Part shown: piece after piece, positions 1-9,191 of the stretch
Layout: every line of letters starts with the position of its first letter
Numbering within the stretch: position 1 is the first letter of the stretch
Assembly: GCA_000403295.2 (NCBI GenBank)
Contig: KE159609.1
Span: forward strand, 376,142 to 440,141
Source of the DNA: Lachnospiraceae bacterium M18-1
GTDB taxonomy: Bacteria; Bacillota; Clostridia; Lachnospirales; Lachnospiraceae
DNA: 64,000 nucleotides
Direction: 5' to 3'
Notes under the pieces: model-generated
Seen by the model: the letters and a program-made list of their open reading frames with translations, nothing else
Told to the model about the DNA's origin: nothing
The model's database searches: none
Position numbers and translations under genes: made by a program

Positions 1-546
1 TTCTCCGAAGAAGGAGCTATGTATCTGGAAGGTAATTGGAATTTACCTCAGCTGATGGAAAATTACCCTGAGATGCGGGGCAAGTGGGATTTGGCAAAGC
101 TGCCTAAATGTGAGGAACCCATTGAGGATGATGAAAGTCTTGATCAGGATGGGCGGGCTACGATATCCAACGGCTTGTGCTATTCTACAGCTGCGCACGG
201 TAAAAAACGTGATATTGCATTGGATGTCATTAAATATTTCGGCACGGAAGAAGCCCAGCGTATCCAGGGAGAGAATGGAGCTGCGATACCTGCTTATATT
301 GGCTGTGAGGAATCTTGGCGCGCCGCATTTGACCCTTATGATGAAAAATTGAATCTGGATATCATTTTTGAACAGTTCGATTATGCCGTGCAGGCAATTT
401 ATAATTCTGCAAGTCCTAAGTGGAAAAGTCTGGTGTTAGATGAATTGACGAATGTCTATGCGGGTAAACAGGATCTAATGACTGGCCTGGAGAATATGGA
501 ACGTGTTGTTAACACAGAAACTGCCAAGAAATTGGCAGATGAGTAA
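1..546 (+). CDS. ABC sugar transporter solute-binding protein (C-terminal part)
   Basis: The reading frame is open from base 1, so the start lies outside the window and only the last 181 codons are seen. The segment begins with a phrase typical of family 1 extracellular sugar-binding proteins (gly-ala-met-tyr followed by gly-asn-trp), then a helical C-terminal lobe with several Trp and Tyr residues. It would be a lipid-anchored binding protein delivering an oligosaccharide to the two permeases that follow 14 bp and 12 bp downstream. Because an alpha-galactosidase comes next, the likely ligand is an alpha-galactoside such as raffinose, stachyose or melibiose. That ligand is inferred from context. 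Confidence 0.85.
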   Translation, partial: FSEEGAMYLEGNWNLPQLMENYPEMRGKWDLAKLPKCEEPIEDDESLDQDGRATISNGLCYSTAAHGKKRDIALDVIKYFGTEEAQRIQGENGAAIPAYIGCEESWRAAFDPYDEKLNLDIIFEQFDYAVQAIYNSASPKWKSLVLDELTNVYAGKQDLMTGLENMERVVNTETAKKLADE

Positions 547-560
547 GAGGAGGGATTGTA

Positions 561-1448
561 GTGAATAAAAAATTATCTGCTGCTGCAAAGAGGGAGGAGA
601 GATGGGGCTGGTTTATGATAGCGCCTACCATCATTGGCTTGGTTGTCCTGAATCTCTGGCCATTTGTACAGACTCTGTATTCCAGTTTCTGCGAGCATCT
701 GGGATTCGGGCATTATAAGTTTATCGGCATACAGAACTATAAGGATATGTTCGGGAATGCAGAGTTTTGGAAAGCCACCTGGAACACAGTTTATTTTTGT
801 ATCCTGACGGTACCTGTTGGCATTGCTCTGGCCTTGCTGGTGGCTCTGCTCCTCAATGCACATGTGAAGTTCAAAGGCGGTTTTCGTACCATCTTTTTTC
901 TGCCATTGGTCTGTGCCCCGGCGGCGATTGCTATGGTATGGCGCTGGATTTTCAACACAGAGTACGGTATTTTAAACCAGATATTGGGCGGAAGAATTCA
1001 ATGGATTACTGATCCAAAGACTGCCGTGCTTGCTGTTGCCATTGTGTCAGTTTGGAGCAGCATAGGTTATGATGCTGTTCTTCTGCTTGCCGGATTGCAG
1101 AATATCCCCGGGACACTTTATGAAGCCAGCGGTCTGGACGGTGCAGGCAAGGTTCGTCAGTTCTTTTCTATTACCTTGCCTATGGTCTCGCCAACCCTGT
1201 TCTCTGTTCTGATTATGCGTTTGATGGCATCCATGAAGATTTATGATCTTATATACATGATGGCGGACGAGACGAATCCAGCACTGACGGATATGCAGAG
1301 CCTGATGTATCTGTTCTATCGTTCCTCTTTCGTAGCAGGAGACCGAGGTTATGGTTCCGCTATCGTTATCTGGACGGTTAGTCTGATCCTTCTCGTGACT
1401 CTTGTACAATTCCAAGGGCAGAAGAAGTGGGTTACATACGATGTTTAA
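561..1448 (+). CDS. ABC sugar transporter permease (MalF/UgpA type)
   Basis: This 295-residue inner-membrane protein starts with GTG at 561 behind a GAGGAGGG ribosome-binding site. It has about six hydrophobic segments and the cytoplasmic EAA loop (YEASGLDGAGKVRQFF, then LP) that docks on the ATPase. Length and motif fit the MalF/UgpA/LacF branch of carbohydrate uptake type 1 permeases. It pairs with the permease encoded 12 bp downstream and with the upstream binding protein. No ATPase gene lies nearby, so the pair probably uses a shared MsmK-like ATPase encoded elsewhere, as is common in this group (inference). Confidence 0.92.
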   Translation: MNKKLSAAAKREERWGWFMIAPTIIGLVVLNLWPFVQTLYSSFCEHLGFGHYKFIGIQNYKDMFGNAEFWKATWNTVYFCILTVPVGIALALLVALLLNAHVKFKGGFRTIFFLPLVCAPAAIAMVWRWIFNTEYGILNQILGGRIQWITDPKTAVLAVAIVSVWSSIGYDAVLLLAGLQNIPGTLYEASGLDGAGKVRQFFSITLPMVSPTLFSVLIMRLMASMKIYDLIYMMADETNPALTDMQSLMYLFYRSSFVAGDRGYGSAIVIWTVSLILLVTLVQFQGQKKWVTYDV

Positions 1449-1460
1449 GGAGGTATTGCA

Positions 1461-2297
1461 ATGAAAAAATCTTTGAAACGCTCCTATATGATGAATAAAC
1501 TGCTCACATATTTTTTCTTAATTCTAGGTGCGGTCATTATGATCTTTCCCTTTGTGTGGATGATCCTTACCAGTTTTAAGACGGTTCCTGAGAGTATGCA
1601 GATTCCGCCGGACATTTTACCTAAACAGGTCAATTTGGATAATTTTAAAGAGGCTATTGCCAGTCTGCCTTTTGGAAACCTGTACCTGAACACGATACTG
1701 ATGGTATTCTTCCGTGTGGTCTGTGCTGTTGTGTTTAGTTCTATGGCAGGCTACGCATTTGCTAAGTTGAAATTTAGAGGTAAAAAAATTCTTTTTGGCA
1801 TCGTACTGATTCAGATGTCTCTGCCAAGCCAGATTTTTATTATCCCACAGTATCAGATGGTTGCCAAGATGGGGATGGCTAATACGATCTTCGCTTTAGT
1901 TTTCCCCGGTCTGGTCAGCGCTTTTGGTGTATTTTTTCTGCGCCAGGCGTATATGAGTATTCCGGACGAAGTAGGTGAAGCTGCCTATCTGGATGGCTGC
2001 AATCAGTGGCAGACATTTTATAAGATTATGTTCCCGCTGACGGGAACATCCGTAGCGGCTCTGACCATTTTTACCGCCGTTTTTGCATACGGAGATTTAA
2101 TGTGGCCGTTGGTTGTTAATTCAGATCTGAAGATGATGACGCTGTCTTCTGGTCTTTCTACTTTGCGCGGTCAGTTTACAACCAACTTCCCCGTGCTGAT
2201 GGCTTGTTCTCTGTTGGCTATGCTGCCGATGGTAGTGCTGTACCTGATCTTCCAGCGTCAATTTGTGGAAGGGATTGCCGGCACTGGTGGAAAATAA
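1461..2297 (+). CDS. ABC sugar transporter permease (MalG/UgpE type)
   Basis: This 278-residue membrane protein is the partner permease of the preceding gene. An N-terminal hydrophobic segment is followed by five more, and the EAA loop (EAAYLDGCNQWQTFYKI, then MFP) sits near residue 175. The start is ATG at 1461 behind AAGGAGG. Together the two permeases form the channel of a carbohydrate uptake ABC importer. A hairpin follows the stop codon, so downstream galactosidase expression may be attenuated relative to the transporter. Confidence 0.92.
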   Translation: MKKSLKRSYMMNKLLTYFFLILGAVIMIFPFVWMILTSFKTVPESMQIPPDILPKQVNLDNFKEAIASLPFGNLYLNTILMVFFRVVCAVVFSSMAGYAFAKLKFRGKKILFGIVLIQMSLPSQIFIIPQYQMVAKMGMANTIFALVFPGLVSAFGVFFLRQAYMSIPDEVGEAAYLDGCNQWQTFYKIMFPLTGTSVAALTIFTAVFAYGDLMWPLVVNSDLKMMTLSSGLSTLRGQFTTNFPVLMACSLLAMLPMVVLYLIFQRQFVEGIAGTGGK

Positions 2298-2304
2298 GTT
2301 TTCG

Positions 2305-2340
2305 GACAGTCCCGACATAAATTGTCGGGACTGTCTGTTT
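2305..2340 (+). terminator. Hairpin between permease and alpha-galactosidase genes
   Basis: A perfect 13-bp stem (GACAGTCCCGACA, 2305-2317, with its complement 2323-2335) has a 5-nt loop and a short T-rich tail. It lies in the 68-bp gap inside the presumed operon. It could be a partial terminator or an mRNA-stabilising hairpin that sets the ratio of transporter to enzyme. Confidence 0.75.
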
Positions 2341-2365
2341 AAATGATATATAAGGGGGTGCCTCT

Positions 2366-4558
2366 ATGATTATACTTGATCAGAAAAACAGAATTTTTAC
2401 GCTGCATACTCAAAATACCACATATCAAATGAAAGCTGACCAATATAATGTACTTCTGCATACTTACTATGGAGCAAGGATTGATGGCTTTGATATGTCC
2501 GATTTAATCCAGTGCGGTGACCGCAGTTTTACTCCAAATCCCAATGAGGCAGGGAATAACCGGAATTATTCATTGGATGTCATGCCGCAGGAATATTCAA
2601 CCTGTGGCGTGGGTGATTTCCGTCTGTCTTCTATTGAATTGGAACTGGCAAACGGCAGCCATACGGCGGATATGCGCTATGAAGGATTTCGTTTGGAAAA
2701 GGGTAAATACGTCTTGGAGGGTCTGCCTGGTTTTTATAGTAGTGAAGACGAAGCAGAAACGTTGGTAATTATATTGAAGGATGCCGCTGCCCAGGTAGTG
2801 ATGGAATTGTATTATAGTGTATTTGATGCTTACGATCTTATTACCCGGACTGTTCGGGTAGTCAACCAGGGAACAGAGGAGATTCGTATATGCCGCTGTG
2901 CCTCCCTCTGTCTGGATTTTCTTCGGTCTGATATGGATTTTATTACTTTTAATGCCTGTCATCTGATGGAGAGGTGTCTGGATAGGGGAGCATTGCGGTC
3001 AGGAATACAGAGCGTGGGCAGCATGCGAGGAGTATCCAGCCATCAGCATAACCCCTTTGTGATTCTCTGTGACCGCAATGCCAATGAGGAAACCGGGATA
3101 TGCTACGGTGCTATGCTTCTGTACAGCGGTAATTTTGAAGCGGCTGTAGAGTGCAGCCAATATGAGAACAGCCGCCTGATTATGGGGATTCATCCTTATC
3201 ATTTTGCCTGGACACTGGCTGCAGGCCAGGTGTTCACTGCTCCGGAGGCAGCAATCATCTGTTCGCCCAATGGCTTTGGGCAAATGAGCCGGCAATACCA
3301 TAAAGCCATCCGCAGGCATCTCCTTCGGGATCCTTACACTGACAGACGAAAGCCGGTTTTGGTGAACAATTGGGAAGCCACCTATTTTGATTTTACGGCT
3401 GACAGACTGGCTGAAATTGCCGAGGAGGCTGCGGCTTTAGGAATCGAGCTGTTTGTCATGGATGACGGCTGGTTTGGAACTCGTAATAATGATAATTGTA
3501 GTCTGGGTGATTGGCAGGTGAATTTAGATAAGCTGCCTGGAGGATTGGAAGCTTTGGTTTCGCGTATCCAGAATATGGGAATGAAATTCGGCATTTGGAT
3601 GGAGCCGGAAATGGTTAATGAAGACAGCAATCTCTATCGTACTCACCCGGACTGGGTGCTGCAAGTTCCTGGTCGCGCCCCTTCTAGGGGCAGGGGACAA
3701 CTGGTATTAGATTTTTCACGTAAGGATGTTCGGGATCATATTTATGATCAGATGAAAAAGGTGTTGTCCTGCGCCGATATATCTTATCTTAAGTGGGATA
3801 TGAACCGCAGCCTTACCGATGTCTGGTCAGCTGCTTTGTCTGCGCAGCGCCAGGGAGAAGTTTATCACCGTTATGTTCTGGGAATCTATGATTTGCTGGA
3901 GCGTCTTCACAGAGATTACCCGAATATCCTTATTGAAGGCTGTTGCGGAGGAGGAGGGCGGTTCGATGGCGGTATGCTTTACTATACACCCCAGATTTGG
4001 TGCAGTGATGATACAGATGCAATAGATCGTCTGCGTATTCAGTATGGCACATCCTTTTGCTATCCGGTTTGTACCATGGGAGCCCATGTCTCAGCGGTTC
4101 CCAATGAACAAAATGGGCGCATTACCCCTTTAAAGACCAGAGGAATCACTGCATTGAGCGGAGCTTTCGGTTATGAGATGGATTTGGGTAAGTGTACTGC
4201 AGAGGAGAAAACGGAGATTCAGCATCAGGTGGAAATGTATAAGACTTATTATGACCTGCTTCATAATGGGGATTATTATCGTCTTAGCAGTCCTTTTCAG
4301 GATAGTATTTATACAGCCTGGGAGCATGTGTCCCCTGACCGGCGCGAAGCTCTGGTGAGTGTAGTGTATGGCCATAATGGAGCAGTGTCGCCTTTTGGGG
4401 TTCTGAGGTTAAAAGGATTAGAGCCTGCATATCAATATCAGGTTGACAGGACAGATTCTTTTTACAGCGGTGAAGTCCTGATGAAGGCAGGTTATCCAAT
4501 CCCCCAGATGCAGGGAGATTATTCTGCCTTTCAGATTTACTTAAAGGCATCCGAATAA
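2366..4558 (+). CDS. Alpha-galactosidase, glycoside hydrolase family 36
   Basis: This 730-residue cytoplasmic enzyme removes terminal alpha-1,6-galactose from raffinose-family sugars and melibiose. It shows the GH36 layout: an N-terminal beta-sandwich (about 1-330), a central barrel and a C-terminal beta domain. Visible signatures are MDDGWFG in the barrel, LKWDMNR with the nucleophile Asp at residue 478, and CSDDTDAIDR with the acid/base Asp at 548. Both catalytic positions match the numbering known for the bacterial AgaA group, and length is normal for that group. The start is ATG at 2366 behind AAGGGGG. The upstream binding protein and permeases make this an uptake-and-hydrolysis operon. 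There is no signal peptide, so the sugar is split after import. Confidence 0.95.
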   Translation: MIILDQKNRIFTLHTQNTTYQMKADQYNVLLHTYYGARIDGFDMSDLIQCGDRSFTPNPNEAGNNRNYSLDVMPQEYSTCGVGDFRLSSIELELANGSHTADMRYEGFRLEKGKYVLEGLPGFYSSEDEAETLVIILKDAAAQVVMELYYSVFDAYDLITRTVRVVNQGTEEIRICRCASLCLDFLRSDMDFITFNACHLMERCLDRGALRSGIQSVGSMRGVSSHQHNPFVILCDRNANEETGICYGAMLLYSGNFEAAVECSQYENSRLIMGIHPYHFAWTLAAGQVFTAPEAAIICSPNGFGQMSRQYHKAIRRHLLRDPYTDRRKPVLVNNWEATYFDFTADRLAEIAEEAAALGIELFVMDDGWFGTRNNDNCSLGDWQVNLDKLPGGLEALVSRIQNMGMKFGIWMEPEMVNEDSNLYRTHPDWVLQVPGRAPSRGRGQLVLDFSRKDVRDHIYDQMKKVLSCADISYLKWDMNRSLTDVWSAALSAQRQGEVYHRYVLGIYDLLERLHRDYPNILIEGCCGGGGRFDGGMLYYTPQIWCSDDTDAIDRLRIQYGTSFCYPVCTMGAHVSAVPNEQNGRITPLKTRGITALSGAFGYEMDLGKCTAEEKTEIQHQVEMYKTYYDLLHNGDYYRLSSPFQDSIYTAWEHVSPDRREALVSVVYGHNGAVSPFGVLRLKGLEPAYQYQVDRTDSFYSGEVLMKAGYPIPQMQGDYSAFQIYLKASE

Positions 4559-4565
4559 TAAAAAT

Positions 4566-4603
4566 CCATCGGAATTTGATGTCATGACATCAAATTCCGA
4601 TGG
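4566..4603. terminator. Bidirectional terminator, perfect 38-bp palindrome
   Basis: Bases 4566-4603 form a palindrome with no mismatch, centred at 4584/4585, flanked by A-rich sequence on the left. It lies between the convergent galactosidase and AraC genes and can serve both. Confidence 0.88.
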
Positions 4604-4616
4604 GATTCCGTATTAA

Positions 4617-5474
4617 CTATAACTCTGTTTTGGAACCATTTTGCTTTCTCCATTCCTGGGGTGACAGACCATAGCATTTTTTGAAAGCCTGGGAGAAATA
4701 GAGCTGATTAGGATAACCGCATCTGGAGGCTATTGTTTTAATGGGAAGGTCGGTGAGACGCATTAACTCAGTTGCATTCGTCAGGCGCTGATGGATTAGG
4801 AACTCCTGAGGAGTACAGCCCATTACTTTCTTGAACTTCCGGCTGAAATAGTTGCGGTTTAATTTGCAAAAATCGGCTACCTCATCAATTGTCAACTCAC
4901 GGCTGCAGTTTTGTTGGATATAAGCTATGGCCTCATTGATATAAAAGTCCTTTTGATTTTTTTCCGCAATATTTTGTCGGCTGGACGAATACTCAATAAG
5001 TTCATCCAGGAACAAATATAATTGTCCTACCAGATGGATGGGAGATTTTGTTGAATTTTCATAAAAGTAAAGCATCCGTTTTTCCAGCAGTTTTCCCTGT
5101 TCGATATTCTGTGGAAGATAAATGGGCTGATCCCACTGAAGGCCTGCCGCAAGCAAACATTCCTCCGCGCGAATTCCGTCAAATTCTATCCAAACGTATT
5201 TCCATGGGTTCTTTTCATCTGCGGTATACATATTAACTTGTCCGGGGCAGATCAGAAATGCCTGATTTGCTTCCAGACAATATTCATGTATTTCACCACT
5301 GGTGGAATGAGAGAATAGCATCCCCTTTCCGCTAATGATATAGTGTAACAGGTAGTGATTGCGGACAAAGGGACCAAAAGAGTGGAGAGGCTTGCATTCT
5401 TCCCATCCATATTGATAAGGCCGTATGTCCAGAAAATGCTCGTTGGGGAAAAGAGAAATGTGATTTATATCCAT
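4617..5474 (-). CDS. AraC-family regulator, likely of the alpha-galactoside operon
   Basis: This 285-residue protein has an N-terminal cupin-like sugar-sensing domain (about 1-150) and a C-terminal double helix-turn-helix (about 185-280). The latter ends in the AraC signature (ASRCGYPNQLYFSQAFKK, then GLSPQEW). It begins with ATG at 5474 behind AGAAGGAG. It is convergent with the alpha-galactosidase, and related MsmR/RafR-type proteins activate raffinose operons. Control of the upstream transporter genes is therefore the natural guess, but the operator would lie outside the window. Confidence 0.88.
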   Translation of the reverse strand: MDINHISLFPNEHFLDIRPYQYGWEECKPLHSFGPFVRNHYLLHYIISGKGMLFSHSTSGEIHEYCLEANQAFLICPGQVNMYTADEKNPWKYVWIEFDGIRAEECLLAAGLQWDQPIYLPQNIEQGKLLEKRMLYFYENSTKSPIHLVGQLYLFLDELIEYSSSRQNIAEKNQKDFYINEAIAYIQQNCSRELTIDEVADFCKLNRNYFSRKFKKVMGCTPQEFLIHQRLTNATELMRLTDLPIKTIASRCGYPNQLYFSQAFKKCYGLSPQEWRKQNGSKTEL

Positions 5475-5560
5475 AATATGCAGCTCCTTCTAAAAATCAT
5501 AATTCATTTCCTTAATGTATCATAGTAATATTACAGGGCATTCGTTGGTAAACAACACGA

Positions 5561-6613
5561 TTATGGTATAGAATGGCTATGCTGATTACGGTAATCAATC
5601 GGTGTTGTTCCATAATATTTTCTGAAAGTACGGATAAAATGTTCCTGATTTTGATATCCGCAGGCAATGGAGATGTCTTTAATCTTAAGTGTTGTATTAA
5701 GAAGATAATCTCTGGCAGCCTGCATTTTTTTCTCCAAAATATATCCGCTGAAATTATAGCCGGTCAGTTCTTTTAAAAGAGAAGACATATGTTGGGGAGT
5801 ATAGTGGAACTTATCTGCCAGTTCCTGAAGGGAAGTATGCTGATAGTTTTCTTCTATATATTGGAGTATCCCATAATTGATACCGTCCTGTTTCCGATGT
5901 ATCTGCGGCAATTCGCAAGTGCTTTCATAGTCTCTGATCAGGATACCGAGTAAAAGAAGAAACTTTGCATCCATCATATATACGTAATAAGACTTTTTTT
6001 CCAGAGATTCCTGACATATATCAAGAACAATATCCATAATGACAGGATTTCCGTTTGTATGAAAGATTACGTAGTCATTTACACTGTTATAGTATACGTT
6101 CCCCATAAAAATCTTGGACAACACATCATTACCGTGAAGCAATGAGAAGCAGATGCTCTTAAAGTGCTTTTCTGGAATCAGTAAATTTATCAGTATGGTA
6201 TAATTCTGTACATCTACCGAATGGCTGACCATAGGTGGAATAAGGCAGAAATCACCACTGTGCATTTGAAGACGTTTGGAATTGATCTGTTGCATAAATT
6301 CGCCTTCCAAACAAACCTGTAATTCAAAAAAATTGTGTCGGTGCATAGAAGCGGGTGTATATCTGTCATGTTGGACAACCATATAATGCTGATCTGGTGC
6401 GTGGCGGAAAAAGATGTCAGATGAAAATGTGTTGTCATTCAGGTCTGGTACTCGTGGCAGGTGGAGTCCTGAATTTTTTTCGGCATCAGTAATCGGAACT
6501 TCCAACGATAAATTGACAGGCTCCATGTTTTTGGCATCCTGTCTCCGGTTACGATGAAGAAGCTCCCAGGGAGTATAATCATGCAAAGTTTTCATAAGTT
6601 CATCTCTATTCAT
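5561..6613 (-). CDS. AraC-family transcriptional regulator
   Basis: This 350-residue regulator carries an N-terminal cupin (residues about 90-210, with a HRHNFFELQV-type metal or sugar loop) and a C-terminal AraC DNA-binding domain with ACGYQNQEHFIRTFRKYYG. The start is set at 6613 because GAGGAG lies 8-9 bases ahead of that ATG. An upstream in-frame ATG at 6682 has no such site. The gene is transcribed away from the GH30 glycosidase, with 239 bp of AT-rich DNA between the two starts. It may regulate that enzyme (inference). Confidence 0.88.
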   Translation of the reverse strand: MNRDELMKTLHDYTPWELLHRNRRQDAKNMEPVNLSLEVPITDAEKNSGLHLPRVPDLNDNTFSSDIFFRHAPDQHYMVVQHDRYTPASMHRHNFFELQVCLEGEFMQQINSKRLQMHSGDFCLIPPMVSHSVDVQNYTILINLLIPEKHFKSICFSLLHGNDVLSKIFMGNVYYNSVNDYVIFHTNGNPVIMDIVLDICQESLEKKSYYVYMMDAKFLLLLGILIRDYESTCELPQIHRKQDGINYGILQYIEENYQHTSLQELADKFHYTPQHMSSLLKELTGYNFSGYILEKKMQAARDYLLNTTLKIKDISIACGYQNQEHFIRTFRKYYGTTPIDYRNQHSHSIP

Positions 6614-6852
6614 AAAAGCCAACTCCTCTTTATTTATACTGAAAATAGAATAGTGTATGGTAGAATCATGTAAATATATCAATAATATAACATATTTTTA
6701 ATGATATTACATCAAAATTCCATTAGATTTACATAGAAGCAGGAGAAAATATCAATAAATATGATTACCACAGTCAATTGTGATTAAATGAAAAAATTAT
6801 ATAATTTGATTTAAGAAAAATATAGAATGTGAAACAAAAGGAGAAAAGAATT

Positions 6853-8208
6853 ATGACGCTGAAATATTATACTGATATGCTTGGTGCTGGTTATGATAAC
6901 AAATTTTTTCAAACGGTGCAGCTGCATGATGATATATTGGAAGTTGAAACACAGGTAATTAATCTGTATCCTGAATTGGCTTATGAAACTTTTGAAGGAT
7001 TTGGAGGAGCGGTTACAGAGGCATCAGGCTATGTATACTTGCTTATGAATGAAAAGCAGAGGAAGCAAGTAGTTGAGACATATTTTTCAAAAGATAAAAT
7101 GAATTACCGGTTTGTACGTATCCACATGGATAGCTGTGATTTTTGTTTAGACACATATGAGGCAATGTCAGATCCGGAGGACTTGGAGTTAAAAAGTTTT
7201 TCATTTGAGAGAACGGAAAAATATATTCTTCCAATGCTTGATGATATAAAGAAAGTAGCGGGGGATGAATTAAAGCTGATGCTGACACCATGGTCTCCGC
7301 CGGCATTTATGAAATCCAATGGTGATCGAAAGAAAGGCGGAAAACTAAAACCGGAATACCGTCAGATGTGGGCTGAATATATCTGCAGATATATTCAGGA
7401 GTTTCGGAACAGGGGATATAATGTTCAGAGGCTTTCGCTTCAGAATGAACCGAAAGCCGTGCAGACGTGGGATTCCTGCTTGTTTAGTGCAGAAGAGGAA
7501 AAAACATTTTTGCGAGATTATATGTACCCTGCCATGATGGCTCATGGGTATGAAGATATTGAGATTTTTATATGGGATCATAATAAAGAGAGACTTTATG
7601 AACGCGTCAGAGACGTGGTAGACGATAGCACCAGCCATATGGTAACCGGAGCGGCATTTCATTGGTATAGCGGCGACCATTTTGAGGAAATGGATCTTGT
7701 GCGCCGACATTATCCAAATCTAAAAATGATTATGTCAGAGAGCTGCCTGGAATATCGGTTGTTTGATGAAAAGAACATTGAGGATATTACAAATAGATTA
7801 TGCCATGAGATTATTGGAGATCTGAATCATGGAATGTGTGCATTTTATGATTGGAATCTTTTGCTTGATGAAAAAGGCGGTCCCAATCATGTAGAGAATT
7901 ACTGTTATGCGCCGTTTTTGTATAATACAAAGACCGGGGAGCTAATGCCGCAGAAAATACAGAGGCAGTATTATCATTTTACACATAATATTATGCCGGG
8001 TTCAGTTAGGATTGCAGTTACAAAATATACGGAACAGATTGATGTAGCAGCATATCATACGCCGGAAAATAAAATTGTCGTGATTCTTTTGAATAAAAAA
8101 GATAGTGTACTTCCTGTTAATTTTCGAATACAAGGAAAAGCAGCAGAAGTGCTTCTCTTAGGGAACGAGTTGGCAACTTGTATTATTGATTTAGAAAACA
8201 AAGAATAA
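6853..8208 (+). CDS. Glycoside hydrolase family 30 protein
   Basis: This 451-residue enzyme has no signal peptide. GH30 members are retaining beta-glycosidases acting on glucosylceramide-like, beta-1,6-glucan, fucoside or xylan substrates. Visible marks are EGFGGAVTEAS near the N-terminus, RLSLQNEP with the acid/base Glu at 199, and MSESC with the nucleophile Glu at 296. The C-terminal 60 residues form the short beta domain normal for the family. The start is ATG at 6853, with AAGGAG 9 bases upstream. An in-frame GTG at 6829 lacks a site. Substrate cannot be read from sequence. Its intracellular location and neighbouring AraC gene suggest hydrolysis of an imported disaccharide or glycoside. 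Confidence 0.9.
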   Translation: MTLKYYTDMLGAGYDNKFFQTVQLHDDILEVETQVINLYPELAYETFEGFGGAVTEASGYVYLLMNEKQRKQVVETYFSKDKMNYRFVRIHMDSCDFCLDTYEAMSDPEDLELKSFSFERTEKYILPMLDDIKKVAGDELKLMLTPWSPPAFMKSNGDRKKGGKLKPEYRQMWAEYICRYIQEFRNRGYNVQRLSLQNEPKAVQTWDSCLFSAEEEKTFLRDYMYPAMMAHGYEDIEIFIWDHNKERLYERVRDVVDDSTSHMVTGAAFHWYSGDHFEEMDLVRRHYPNLKMIMSESCLEYRLFDEKNIEDITNRLCHEIIGDLNHGMCAFYDWNLLLDEKGGPNHVENYCYAPFLYNTKTGELMPQKIQRQYYHFTHNIMPGSVRIAVTKYTEQIDVAAYHTPENKIVVILLNKKDSVLPVNFRIQGKAAEVLLLGNELATCIIDLENKE

Positions 8209-8217
8209 TGAACCAAA

Positions 8218-8252
8218 AACCAACAGATACTAAAAATTTCTATCTGTTGGTT
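8218..8252. terminator. Bidirectional terminator between GH30 and XRE genes
   Basis: A perfect 12-bp stem (AACCAACAGATA at 8218-8229 and its complement at 8241-8252) lies in the 56-bp convergent gap. Confidence 0.8.
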
Positions 8253-8264
8253 CAAAGACTTTGA

Positions 8265-8609
8265 CTAAAATTTATATTCACGTAACAATTGTTCAGCTAG
8301 GAAATCCAATGTAGCAAGAAGAATTTTTTGATTTTCCTGACTACATGCCTGAAATTTGCCAATGTAACGTTGCGTTGCTTCATTATCAACGGATATTTTG
8401 GAAGGGAACAGGGTATTTGCAGAAATACCTAACCGCTCTATTATCTGAGCTAAAGTTTCATAAGTCGCATTTTTTCGCCCTTTTTCAATATCTTGGATTG
8501 TTTTTACTGCCAATCCACATTGATCTGCTAATTCCTGCTGGGTAAGGTGGCAATCCTTCCTTGCAGTACGAATACGATTTCCTAAATAAGTTAATTTATC
8601 TATCGGCAT
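8265..8609 (-). CDS. XRE/Cro-CI family helix-turn-helix regulator
   Basis: This 114-residue protein has an HTH_3 domain at about residues 10-64 (LTQQELADQCGLAVKTIQDIEKG is the helix-turn-helix; read as LTQQELADQCGL then AVKTIQDIEKG). The C-terminal tail probably mediates dimer contacts. The start is ATG at 8609 with GAGGTG seven bases upstream. It is AT-rich and lies at the left edge of the integrative-element remnant, so it may be an element-borne repressor, but nothing ties it to a target. Confidence 0.85.
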   Translation of the reverse strand: MPIDKLTYLGNRIRTARKDCHLTQQELADQCGLAVKTIQDIEKGRKNATYETLAQIIERLGISANTLFPSKISVDNEATQRYIGKFQACSQENQKILLATLDFLAEQLLREYKF

Positions 8610-9175
8610 ACTAGTTCACCTCAAATATATTTTATCGTACTGGTTATGGAATTTACACTCCATTATAGTATGTATTAAATATGCATTAGTATACCGATTA
8701 AGAATAGAAAACTCTGTTGAATAAAAAAACAGCTTTTTGCAGCAGGGTTTACCTGTATGACTGTCTGTGAGTTGCTGTAGGAGTAATTCATGGACAGTCT
8801 TATTTTTGACCATCGACAAATTTATATATATTGGTTAAAAAAATTTCAGTTCCTCCATGGGATAAAGCTAGACAAAAACATATACTTTTGTGCCGATTTA
8901 AAATATATAATTGTACATATCATAAATTAAAAAAGAGAAACACCAAGAAGCATAGTAAGCATCTTGGTGTTTTGTTTTTTGTCGACATTTTCCGACATCA
9001 GAACAGATGTCGTTCGCCTCCTATTCATTCACAAAAAATGGACAGGAAGGAGTAATAAGATACGCAGGAAAAAAATATTAAATATTTTTTTAAAACTTCG
9101 ATTATTTTTGCAAAGTCAGTTCTCCTAGGTATGAAAGGGAGAATCAGGCACTTTTTACTACGGCTTTTATGCAGA
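8610..9175. other. Gene-poor AT-rich segment with one clear terminator
   Basis: No convincing gene was found. A hairpin with arms AACACCAAGA (8939-8948) and TCTTGGTGTT (8962-8971), followed by TTTGTTTTTT, is a good forward-strand terminator. Weak reverse-strand promoter-like sequence for the XRE gene lies near 8660-8710. A second hairpin (TTCTCC at 9120-9125 with GGGAGAA) precedes the sigma-like gene. Confidence 0.6.
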
Positions 9176-9190
9176 GGGGAGGTGATCCCC
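9176..9190 (+). promoter_or_regulatory. Shine-Dalgarno site inside a small hairpin, TTG start
   Basis: GGGGA (9176-9180) and TCCCC (9186-9190) can pair around GGTGA, so the GGAGGTGA ribosome-binding site sits partly within a stem just before the TTG start at 9192. This decides the start and suggests translational control. Confidence 0.6.
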
Positions 9191-9191
9191 T

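Noticed and set aside
8616..8819. 67-codon reverse-strand frame just upstream of the XRE gene
   Set aside because: No family recognised. Its second half covers the AT-rich promoter region of the XRE gene.
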